From: Nocardia sp.
GTDB lineage: Bacteria; Actinomycetota; Actinomycetes; Mycobacteriales; Mycobacteriaceae
Assembly: GCA_013361595.1 (NCBI GenBank)
Contig: JABFXT010000484.1
Span: 1-5,268, forward strand
Direction of reading: 5' to 3'
Length of the DNA stretch: 5,268 nt
A program made the position numbers and the translations under genes. The notes under the pieces are model-generated. The model had not been told where the DNA came from and ran no database searches. It was given only the letters and a program-made list of their open reading frames with translations. This document shows positions 1-4,799 of the stretch, in pieces. How positions within the stretch are numbered: position 1 is the first letter of the stretch; the number at the start of each line of letters is the position of its first letter.

Positions 1-503
1 AGCCAGACGAAGGTGAACAGGCCGAATGCGGCCGGCCACCGCCCCCACGAATCCGGATACGACAGCAGCCCCGCACCGGGTTGTCGCCGTGCCACCGCGC
101 AGAGCACCCGGTGCACGGCCCGCGCCGGGGACAGCACTTTCCACACCGGCCCGGCCAGCAGTGATACGACCGGCACCCCGACCCATACGAAGACATAGAC
201 GACACCCGGGACCGGGTTGCGGGCCGGGTCGTCGGCACCGGCGACGCCGAGGGTGAGTACCGCGCCGAACGCCACGGTGCTCGACGCCGCGATCACCGTC
301 CGGGTCGCCGCGGCGTCGACGACGGAACGTAGTCCCGCGGGCAGCGCGATCCCGGGTGACTCCGGATCCAGCCGCGGCTGCCGCCAGGCGAAGGCGATCA
401 CGGCGAACGAGAAGGTCAGCGCCCACGCCGCGCCGATCAGGGCGTAGGTCAGCGGAATCGGCAGATCAGCCGCGCCGCCGAGGCCGTGTGCGAGCAGTGT
501 CAT
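1..503 (-). CDS. Uncharacterised multi-pass membrane protein, C-terminus cut by the window edge
   Basis: This is the last visible gene of the minus-strand operon. It starts with ATG at 503-501 and stays open to base 1, giving 167 residues and no stop. The N-terminus contains an A-H-G-x4-A-x-D-L-P-I-P stretch (residues 5-17), followed by a hydrophobic helix at about 19-40. Further helices lie at about 67-89, 98-118 and from about 154 onward. The loop at about 120-153 is basic (KVLSPARAVHR, then CAVARR) and ends in a conserved-looking S-Y-P-D-S-W-G-R-W-P-A-A segment. Its start overlaps the stop of the lipoprotein gene by four bases (ATGA) and no good ribosome-binding site precedes it, so translational coupling is likely. 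From memory, similar AHG..DLPIP membrane proteins occur beside cupredoxin-like lipoproteins in actinobacteria, but I know of no assigned function. The reading frame is certain; the function is unknown. Confidence 0.85.
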   Translation of the reverse strand, partial: MTLLAHGLGGAADLPIPLTYALIGAAWALTFSFAVIAFAWRQPRLDPESPGIALPAGLRSVVDAAATRTVIAASSTVAFGAVLTLGVAGADDPARNPVPGVVYVFVWVGVPVVSLLAGPVWKVLSPARAVHRVLCAVARRQPGAGLLSYPDSWGRWPAAFGLFTFVW

Positions 504-880
504 TCGCGAACGAGCAGGGTGGCCACCGTACGCCCGGCGTGGTGCAGTTCGATCTCGACCCGGCCCGGTACGTCCACGGTGAAGCGGAACCGCTCGCCGG
601 TTCCGGGGGTGACGGCGAAGGTGTGGTCGGGTTCGGCGTGGACATGCAGTTCATCGTCGGTATCGCTGTCGACGACCAACTCGATCGGCTGGCCGACCCG
701 GGCCTCGAGCCGCGCGTCGGCGGGCGTCACCGTACCCCCGGCGATACGCACGGGAACGATCACCGATTCCGCGCTCTGCGCGGCACTCGCGCCGGACGGT
801 TCCGGTTCACTGCTCGCACAACCGGCCACCAGCAGGCCCAGGGCCAGCACCGGGACGCACAGACGGGAGATGGACGGCAT
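500..880 (-). CDS. Cupredoxin-like surface lipoprotein
   Basis: The product has 126 residues. A short signal peptide ends in a clear lipobox, L-V-A-G-C with Cys21, so the mature protein should be lipid-anchored on the outer face of the membrane. A linker rich in Ser, Ala, Glu and Pro (22-39) leads to a compact beta-rich domain (40-126). That domain has the pattern of EfeO/cupredoxin-like folds: V-G-Q-P-I-E-L-V-V (62-70), D-E-L-H-V-H (76-81), then an F-R-F-T-x2-x-P-G strand pair (98-106) and a final E-L-H-H strand region (111-114). His79, His81, His86, His113 and His114 are candidate metal ligands, but the Cys expected at a type 1 copper site is missing. The ATG at 880-878 is preceded by a strong AAGGAGG, and its A is also the last base of the upstream stop. 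An alternative reading is a non-metal Ig-like domain. Confidence 0.9.
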   Translation of the reverse strand: MPSISRLCVPVLALGLLVAGCASSEPEPSGASAAQSAESVIVPVRIAGGTVTPADARLEARVGQPIELVVDSDTDDELHVHAEPDHTFAVTPGTGERFRFTVDVPGRVEIELHHAGRTVATLLVRE

Positions 881-1077
881 CAGTCCTCCTTGCGGGGTTC
901 GGTATCGGGGCCGGTCGCCGGATCGTCCGGCGGATCCCCGTCGTCTCCGCCCCGGCGGTCGCGCACCGCGATCACCACGACCACCCCGGCGATGAGGAAC
1001 GCCGGGAGAAAAGCGGGCACCGCCAACAGGATCGAATGGTCGGCGAGCAGATCCACGCCGTCGTATCGATCGGTCAC
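880..1077 (-). CDS. Small single-pass membrane protein (65 aa), unknown function
   Basis: The GTG start (1077-1075) overlaps the TGA of the large membrane-protein gene as GTGA, and its own TGA shares one base with the lipoprotein ATG. The 65-residue product has a polar N-terminus (T-D-R-Y-D-G-V-D), one hydrophobic helix at about 16-38 (A-V-P-A-F-L-P-A-F-L-I-A-G-V-V-V-V-I), an R-D-R-R stop-transfer cluster (39-42), and a highly charged tail rich in Asp, Glu and Pro (45-65). By the positive-inside rule the tail is cytoplasmic. An AAGGA lies about 15 bases upstream of the GTG, farther than ideal, so coupling to the preceding gene probably drives initiation. The size and position suggest an accessory subunit of whatever complex the large protein forms. 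I do not recognise a family. Frame continuity and tight packing between two solid genes make it believable. Confidence 0.75.
   Translation of the reverse strand: MTDRYDGVDLLADHSILLAVPAFLPAFLIAGVVVVIAVRDRRGGDDGDPPDDPATGPDTEPRKED
885..891 (-). promoter_or_regulatory. Strong Shine-Dalgarno for the lipoprotein gene, inside the preceding coding end
   Basis: Read on the minus strand this is AAGGAGG, four bases before the ATG at 880. It lies inside the last codons (Lys-Glu-Asp) of the 65-residue membrane protein. It is the strongest ribosome-binding site in the operon and suggests that the lipoprotein is made in larger amounts than its coupled neighbours. It also fixes the lipoprotein start. Confidence 0.85.
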
Positions 1078-2933
1078 GGCGCGGGCGCCTGTTCCTTCTC
1101 CCCGGCATACGATCGGTGTGGGTATCGATCGTTGATCCGGGCGGCACCCCAGGACAGTGCCGCGATCAACACGAGGGTGCACGCCAGGACGACCAGCGCG
1201 GCCGCGGCGAACAACCAGGCCGGGTGATCGAAGGACCGCTCGCGCTGCAGCACCGTGATCTCGGCGACGAAGGGCCGGGTGAACGAGTCGAGCGCGGGAA
1301 CCTCCGCGGCGCCGATCCCCGGGTCGGCGGCCATGAAGATCGGCAGCGCGGTCATCGTGCGCCCGTCCTGGATCCGCAGCAGCGTCTTCCAGCTTCCGTG
1401 CACCGGAACGGGTTTCGTGGAGACGTAATGCCCGGCACCTTCGCGGTGGAGGTGGTCGACCACCAGGCCGCGTCCCGGGCTGTCGCTGCCGACCCCACCC
1501 TGCCAGGCCAGGATCTGGATCCATTCGGGGTCGGTACCGACGAGATCCGCCGGGGTGAGCCGGATATCGGCGTACACCATCCGGCCGCCCTGTTCGGGCG
1601 CGTCACGCAGTTCCACGGCGGCTCGCGCACCCTCCGGGACCTCGATCATCAACCCGTTGGCGGTCACCGCGGCCACCACGGCCACCGCCGCGACCACCAG
1701 CGTCCGGCGTATCGCTGGCCGCGGCAGTGCCTCGCCGCGGAGCACGACGGCCAGCATCGCCCCGACGACGCCACCGGCGATACCGGTCGGGATGGCCGTC
1801 ACCAGCAGCTCCGGCCACATCGACGACGGCCAGGGATCCACGAACATCGCGGCGACCCACAGTGATTCGAGCCAGAGGCCCACGGTGGCCGCCACCAGAC
1901 CGCACAACGCACCCCACAGGATGCGGCGGCGCGCCAGCGGCAGCAGGGCCAGCAACTCCACCACGAGGGCCACGCCCAGATACAGCGGGAACACATTGCG
2001 CGGCGCGTCGATGATCGGCCCGCCCACCAGCACGGCGACGACGGCGCGTACCGCCGCCGCGAAACCGACCACGATCAGGGTGCTGCCCGCACCGAGGGTC
2101 GCCCGCGCGGCGACGAGGGCGATCGTGGCGGCGGCGACGATCAGCATCGGCTGCATCACCAGCCGGAACTGCTCGACGCCGAAATCGTATTCCACCTGGA
2201 ACACCGACAGCCCGATGAGCAGGCCCCCGAACGCGAAGGCCCGCAGCAGCCACATCCGCCGGGTATCCGGTTCGTCCGGGCGTGGCCGGTTGCGCATCCC
2301 CTCGAATTCGAGCAACAGCACACCGACCAGTGAGAAGCCGGCCCCGCCGATCAACATCAGATGGGTGGGGCCCCAGAGCGTGACGTCCTGGCCGAAGATC
2401 CGGTGCCAGACGTCGTCGAGCGGAAATCCGATGAGTGCGTACAGCCCGGCACCGGCCACGAGGATCCCGCCGACCGGTGCGTACCAGGTGCGGGTGATCC
2501 GCACTGCCGCCGGACCGGGTTTCTCGTCCAGCGGCAGCACGATTGCCGCCATACCGGCGGTGAACAGGAAGAACAGACCCGCGAGGATGAAGTAGTGGGC
2601 CGGGTTGGCCAGTGGGCCCTCGTCGCGGCCGTTGCCGATGTGCAGGCTCACGTCCCAGATGAAACCGAGCAGGGCGGTCAGGATGGTGGCGAGGAACATC
2701 GCCAGCGGCAGCGCAACCCAGCCGGGCCGGTTGAACACCCGGCCGAGCCGGTCGGCGATCCGTTGCAGCCAGGTGATCCGGCGGGTCCGGTGCAGGTAGC
2801 CGATCCAGAGCAGGAGCAGCGCGATCACCCCGGCGGACCCGGTCATGATCGCGACCTGGTCCAGCGCCGCACCACCGCCCGCACCGGCCGGCGCCGCCGA
2901 CCACCCGTGCACCTCGTACGCACCGTCCGGCAC
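1074..2933 (-). CDS. Large polytopic membrane protein with tandem helix-hairpin repeats and an extracytoplasmic domain, unknown function
   Basis: The product has 619 residues from the GTG at 2933-2931, chosen because GGAGG lies four bases upstream. Predicted helices are at about 28-48, 72-93, 112-133, 151-170, 190-209, 228-247, 258-276, 281-303, 314-334, 338-361, 374-398, 410-428 and 573-595. Basic loops (H-R-T-R-R at 48-52, the Arg-rich 214-226, 335-337, 405-410) agree with an N-out, C-in topology. The outward loops after helices 2 and 4 share D-x3-H-x5-D-x(5,6)-P-x-H (94-113 and 173-191). Later hairpins keep the helix-starting proline but lose the histidines. Residues about 429-572 form an outer beta-rich domain with His494, His496, His502 and His512 and a G-H-Y ... 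H-G-S-W-K segment reminiscent of FixH/YtkA-type modules. It is the first gene of the operon. A metal, heme or redox role is inferred only; transport is an alternative. Confidence 0.9.
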   Translation of the reverse strand: MPDGAYEVHGWSAAPAGAGGGAALDQVAIMTGSAGVIALLLLWIGYLHRTRRITWLQRIADRLGRVFNRPGWVALPLAMFLATILTALLGFIWDVSLHIGNGRDEGPLANPAHYFILAGLFFLFTAGMAAIVLPLDEKPGPAAVRITRTWYAPVGGILVAGAGLYALIGFPLDDVWHRIFGQDVTLWGPTHLMLIGGAGFSLVGVLLLEFEGMRNRPRPDEPDTRRMWLLRAFAFGGLLIGLSVFQVEYDFGVEQFRLVMQPMLIVAAATIALVAARATLGAGSTLIVVGFAAAVRAVVAVLVGGPIIDAPRNVFPLYLGVALVVELLALLPLARRRILWGALCGLVAATVGLWLESLWVAAMFVDPWPSSMWPELLVTAIPTGIAGGVVGAMLAVVLRGEALPRPAIRRTLVVAAVAVVAAVTANGLMIEVPEGARAAVELRDAPEQGGRMVYADIRLTPADLVGTDPEWIQILAWQGGVGSDSPGRGLVVDHLHREGAGHYVSTKPVPVHGSWKTLLRIQDGRTMTALPIFMAADPGIGAAEVPALDSFTRPFVAEITVLQRERSFDHPAWLFAAAALVVLACTLVLIAALSWGAARINDRYPHRSYAGEKEQAPAP

Positions 2934-2937
2934 AGAA

Positions 2938-2942
2938 CCTCC
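2938..2942 (-). promoter_or_regulatory. Shine-Dalgarno that decides the start of the large membrane-protein gene
   Basis: The minus strand reads GGAGG, then four bases, then GTG at 2933. The frame stays open 26 codons further upstream to a GTG at 3011, but that stretch has no ribosome-binding site there and codes for an uncharacteristic, Ser- and Cys-containing sequence. The internal GTG is therefore preferred. Confidence 0.65.
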
Positions 2943-2969
2943 ACACCCCGACCGATTTATGTGTGACGA

Positions 2970-2975
2970 AAAGTA
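2970..2975 (-). promoter_or_regulatory. Possible -10 box for the four-gene operon
   Basis: The minus strand reads TACTTT in the only AT-rich pocket of the gap (about 2951-2987), 36 bases before the GTG start. It fits the actinobacterial TAnnnT consensus and would give a leader of roughly 30 bases. No convincing -35 hexamer is seen at 17-18 bases, so this is weak. An 8-base palindrome, GAATATTC (2980-2987), sits just upstream. Confidence 0.25.
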
Positions 2976-3010
2976 GCATGAATATTCGCCGGGCAGGGAC
3001 GGTTCCCGCA

Positions 3011-3035
3011 CGTGTCACGATCTCACTGCGACACG
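3011..3035. repeat. Inverted repeat (6-bp arms) upstream of the operon, possible operator
   Basis: CGTGTC (3011-3016) and GACACG (3030-3035) are perfect inverted arms around 13 bases. The element lies 78-102 bases before the operon start and about 35-60 bases upstream of the possible -10 box, a position that suits a regulator site. Short GC-rich palindromes are common in such genomes, so the support is modest. Confidence 0.25.
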
Positions 3036-3063
3036 CCGGTTCCACTCGTGATCGACCACAGTG

Positions 3064-3120
3064 GGCGCGCATGCCGAGCCGGGTGCGCGCCGGACGGTGG
3101 CCGACGGCGAACCGATGGCC
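3064..3120 (-). terminator. Possible hairpin terminator region after uppP
   Basis: Two hairpins can form in the minus-strand transcript downstream of the uppP stop. The first (3099-3120) is an interrupted stem, GGCC plus a 3-bp top with a two-base mismatch between, closed on a TTCG tetraloop, 62 bases after the stop. The second has perfect 8-bp arms (3064-3071 with 3084-3091) and a 12-base loop. Neither has a U-tract, which is common for actinobacterial terminators but also makes the call weak. If real, they would separate uppP from the downstream operon. Confidence 0.3.
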
Positions 3121-3181
3121 GAGCCCTGCCGGGTGCCCAGAGCGTACGCCCCGGAACGCGGTGCCGCCGGTATCCGGGCCG

Positions 3182-4120
3182 TCAGCAGAAACGGATCATC
3201 GACGCGATCCCGACAATGAGCGAATAGGTGGCGAAGGGCAGCAGCGTGCGGGTCCGGAAATACTGTTCGAGGAAGCGGACCGCCAGCCACGACGAGATCC
3301 CCGAAACCAGCGCGCCGGCCAGGATCGGTCCATGGATCCCCTCGGTCGCGGGCCCGATCAGTTCGGGGATCTCCACCAGGCCCGCACCCAGGATCGCCGG
3401 AGTGGCGAGCAGGAACGCGAACTTCGCCGCGTGGGTGTGTTCCAGACCGCGCCACAACCCGCCGACCATGGTCAGGCCCGCCCGGCTGAATCCGGTCAGC
3501 AGCGCGCCGAGCTGAGCGGCACCGATACCGAGCGCATCGCGCACGTCGAGGGCGGCCAACCGGCGGTCGGCCTGGCGGCGGGCGCTCTCCCGGCTGGTGG
3601 CCGTCCGGCGGCCCGACCCCTGCAACGCGAAACGCCGCCCGTATTCGGCCAGCGTGGGCTCGTTGCGCCGCCGCAACCCCTCACCCACCAGCAGCACGAC
3701 ACCGTTGAGCGTCAGAAAGAACCCGGCGCAGACCGGCGCCGCGAACAAGGCGTGCAACGGATGTACGAGCAACGGCCCCAGGACCGCGACCGGCACCGAG
3801 GCGATCACGATCAGCCACGCCAGCCGCTGCGCCACGGTAACCGGTCGCCGCGTCCGCAGGGTCGTGAGAAAACCGGAGACGATCTCGTACCAGTCCCGGC
3901 GATAGTGGCAGAGCAGGGCGACCGCGGTCGCCACGTGCAGGGCGACCACGAAGGCCAGATACGGTGTCCCGGAATCGGATTCGTCCGGACCGACCAGCGT
4001 CTGCCAGTCACCACCGAGCCAGGCGGCGAACAGTACGGAGTGACCGAGACTCGAAACCGGGAAGAGTTCGGTGACTCCCTGCACCGCACCGATGACCGTG
4101 GCCTGAACATAGGTGAGCAT
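3182..4120 (-). CDS. uppP: Undecaprenyl-diphosphatase (UppP/BacA family)
   Basis: This integral membrane enzyme dephosphorylates undecaprenyl diphosphate to the monophosphate, recycling the lipid carrier for peptidoglycan and other wall polymers; overproduction of family members gives bacitracin resistance. The 312-residue product shows motif 1, Q14-G-V-T-E18, followed by L-F-P-V-S-S-L-G-H27, matching the (E/Q)xxxE and catalytic-His region. Motif 2 is T-G-F-S-R213-A-G-L-T (209-217) where the family usually has P-G-x-S-R-S-x-x-T; the key Arg is kept. The segment F-A-F-L-L-A-T-P-A-I-L-G-A (234-246) is also typical. It is about 40 residues longer than E. coli UppP (273) because of a basic loop at about 150-190. 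The start was chosen because M-L-T-Y-V-Q begins the family N-terminus. The L-F-P-V-S-S-L-G-H-S form resembles a second, actinobacteria-type UppP clade as I recall it, so a canonical paralog may exist elsewhere. Confidence 0.93.
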   Translation of the reverse strand: MLTYVQATVIGAVQGVTELFPVSSLGHSVLFAAWLGGDWQTLVGPDESDSGTPYLAFVVALHVATAVALLCHYRRDWYEIVSGFLTTLRTRRPVTVAQRLAWLIVIASVPVAVLGPLLVHPLHALFAAPVCAGFFLTLNGVVLLVGEGLRRRNEPTLAEYGRRFALQGSGRRTATSRESARRQADRRLAALDVRDALGIGAAQLGALLTGFSRAGLTMVGGLWRGLEHTHAAKFAFLLATPAILGAGLVEIPELIGPATEGIHGPILAGALVSGISSWLAVRFLEQYFRTRTLLPFATYSLIVGIASMIRFC

Positions 4121-4127
4121 CGCGATG

Positions 4128-4134
4128 ATTCTTA
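4128..4134 (-). promoter_or_regulatory. Possible -10 element close to the uppP start
   Basis: The minus strand reads TAAGAAT, ending eight bases before the ATG at 4120. No clear Shine-Dalgarno precedes that ATG. A -10 here would give a nearly leaderless transcript, which is common in actinobacteria. The hexamer is imperfect and no -35 box is obvious. Confidence 0.3.
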
Positions 4135-4172
4135 CACGGCTCCGACCACCTTCCCGGCGGGGTCCGGCGTAT

Positions 4173-4200
4173 GCCCGTAACGCCCGAAAGCGCCCGTTCG
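4173..4200 (-). repeat. Triple CGGGC direct repeat upstream of uppP
   Basis: Read on the minus strand, three units (CGAACGGGCGC, TTTCGGGCG, TTACGGGCA) place CGGGC at 9- and 10-base intervals. On the plus strand the GCCCG cores start at 4173, 4182 and 4192. The array lies 53-80 bases before the uppP start, one helical turn per unit, as expected of a tandem activator or response-regulator site. It may also be chance in GC-rich DNA. Confidence 0.3.
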
Positions 4201-4354
4201 CAATGTTTTTCGATATCACCGCACCGAGGTCCGAACACGCGAACGGACACGGTCGCGGCGAAGGTCACATCGGCCGGGCCACCCGTATCGATCACGGCCT
4301 ACGACCCGGCCGGGACACGCTCGTTCGCAACGGCGCCCGCGCCGGCTCCGCGGG

Positions 4355-4360
4355 TAGGCT
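4355..4360 (+). promoter_or_regulatory. -10 box for a leaderless transcript of the DoxX-like gene
   Basis: TAGGCT occupies exactly -12 to -7 relative to the A of the ATG at 4367, which places transcription start on the start codon itself. It matches the actinobacterial TAnnnT consensus. No -35 hexamer is convincing. The CGGGG between box and ATG is too close to serve as a ribosome-binding site, which supports leaderless initiation. Confidence 0.65.
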
Positions 4361-4366
4361 CCGGGG

Positions 4367-4792
4367 ATGGCCAGTCGCGAATCGGAGAGTGTGCCCACCA
4401 CACCGGCTCGTCGGACCGCCCGCTATCTCTTGGCGGCGGCCCTGGTGTTCGCGGGTCTCAGCCATCTGTTCTGGGCTCGGCACGAGTTCCGGGCCCAGGT
4501 GCCCGATTGGGTGCCGATGGACAAGGACGGCGTGGTGATGGCCTCCGGCGGGGTGGAGATCATGCTCGGCGCGGGTCTGGCGGTATTCGAGCGCGATCGC
4601 GTCCGGATGGGCCGGATAGCCGCGCTCTTCTTCCTCGCGGTGTTCCCCGGCAATATCGCCCAGTGGCAGGGACACCGCACGGCTTTCCGGCTCGATACCG
4701 ACCGGAAACGGTTCATACGCCTGCTCTTCCAGCCGGTACTGATTCTGTGGGCCCTGTGGTCCACCGGGATTCCGCGCGATGCGAAGGAATAG
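4367..4792 (+). CDS. DoxX-like small integral membrane protein
   Basis: The product has 141 residues. A short Ser/Thr/Arg-rich cytoplasmic N-terminus (1-19) precedes four predicted helices at about 20-36, 54-72, 82-97 and 116-133. The layout G-L-S-H-L-F (30-35), F-x4-P-x-W-V-P (41-50), S-G-G-V-E-I-x-L-G-x-G-L (60-71) and V-F-P-G-N-I (92-97) is typical of the DoxX/COG4270-type membrane proteins. The name comes from a subunit of archaeal thiosulfate:quinone oxidoreductase; most bacterial members have no proven role. Some mycobacterial DoxX proteins have been linked to oxidative-stress resistance, which is not shown for this gene. The ATG is fixed by the -10 box seven to twelve bases before it. 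The HAD phosphatase gene begins seven bases after its TAG, so the two are probably co-transcribed. Confidence 0.88.
   Translation: MASRESESVPTTPARRTARYLLAAALVFAGLSHLFWARHEFRAQVPDWVPMDKDGVVMASGGVEIMLGAGLAVFERDRVRMGRIAALFFLAVFPGNIAQWQGHRTAFRLDTDRKRFIRLLFQPVLILWALWSTGIPRDAKE
4784..4788 (+). promoter_or_regulatory. Ribosome-binding site for the HAD phosphatase gene
   Basis: AAGGA lies inside the last codons of the DoxX-like gene, 11 bases before the ATG at 4800. An in-frame ATG at 4779 would add M-R-R-N-S-P-V to the N-terminus but has no ribosome-binding site. The 4800 start therefore fits better, although the spacing is slightly long. Confidence 0.5.
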
Positions 4793-4799
4793 CCCCGTC

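Larger units (their letters stand above)
2934..3181. other. 248-bp gap between uppP and the four-gene operon
   Basis: Both flanking genes read leftward. The half next to the operon start is relatively AT-rich (2951-2987) and holds the possible -10 box and the ribosome-binding site. The half next to uppP is GC-rich and holds the possible terminator hairpins. No open frame here has a ribosome-binding site or recognisable product, and I see no tRNA or small-RNA gene that I could defend. Confidence 0.6.
4121..4366. other. 246-bp divergent intergenic region between uppP and the DoxX-like gene
   Basis: Transcription leaves this region in both directions. Besides the promoter elements and CGGGC repeats listed separately, it contains CGTTCGCAA twice (4195-4203 and 4322-4330) with an inverted GCGAACG (4239-4245), and an 8-bp inverted repeat (4271-4278 with 4305-4312, loop 26 bases). 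No open frame with a plausible start or product was found. Shared control of both transcripts is possible but not shown. Confidence 0.5.

Noticed and set aside
356..1135. Plus-strand open frame of 259 codons across the lipoprotein and small membrane-protein genes
   Set aside because: It is antisense to two genes with a lipobox, a membrane helix and matched overlaps. Its product is Arg/Gly-rich with no domain, as expected of a high-GC shadow frame.
1555..2595. Plus-strand open frame of 346 codons opposite the large membrane protein
   Set aside because: The product is a low-complexity Ser/Thr/Arg/Pro sequence with no motif, and the minus-strand gene explains the region fully.
2934..3011. 26-residue N-terminal extension of the large protein from the GTG at 3011
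   Set aside because: There is no ribosome-binding site at that GTG, whereas GGAGG precedes the GTG at 2933. The extension also covers the likely promoter.
1603..3072. Minus-strand open frame of 489 codons overlapping the large gene in another frame
   Set aside because: It is Arg/Gly-rich with no membrane helices, while the 2933->1074 frame shows 13 well-formed helices and consistent topology.
2963..4180. Plus-strand open frame of 405 codons across uppP
   Set aside because: It is antisense to a recognisable UppP. Its product is rich in Gln, Arg and Asp without domains.
4271..4312. 8-bp inverted repeat in the divergent region as a terminator
   Set aside because: Both neighbouring genes are transcribed away from it, so there is no transcript to end. 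GC-rich CCGG-type palindromes are also common by chance here.
4779..4799. Upstream in-frame ATG for the HAD protein
   Set aside because: It would add seven residues before the HAD core and overlap the DoxX-like gene, without a ribosome-binding site. It remains possible but is less likely than the ATG at 4800.
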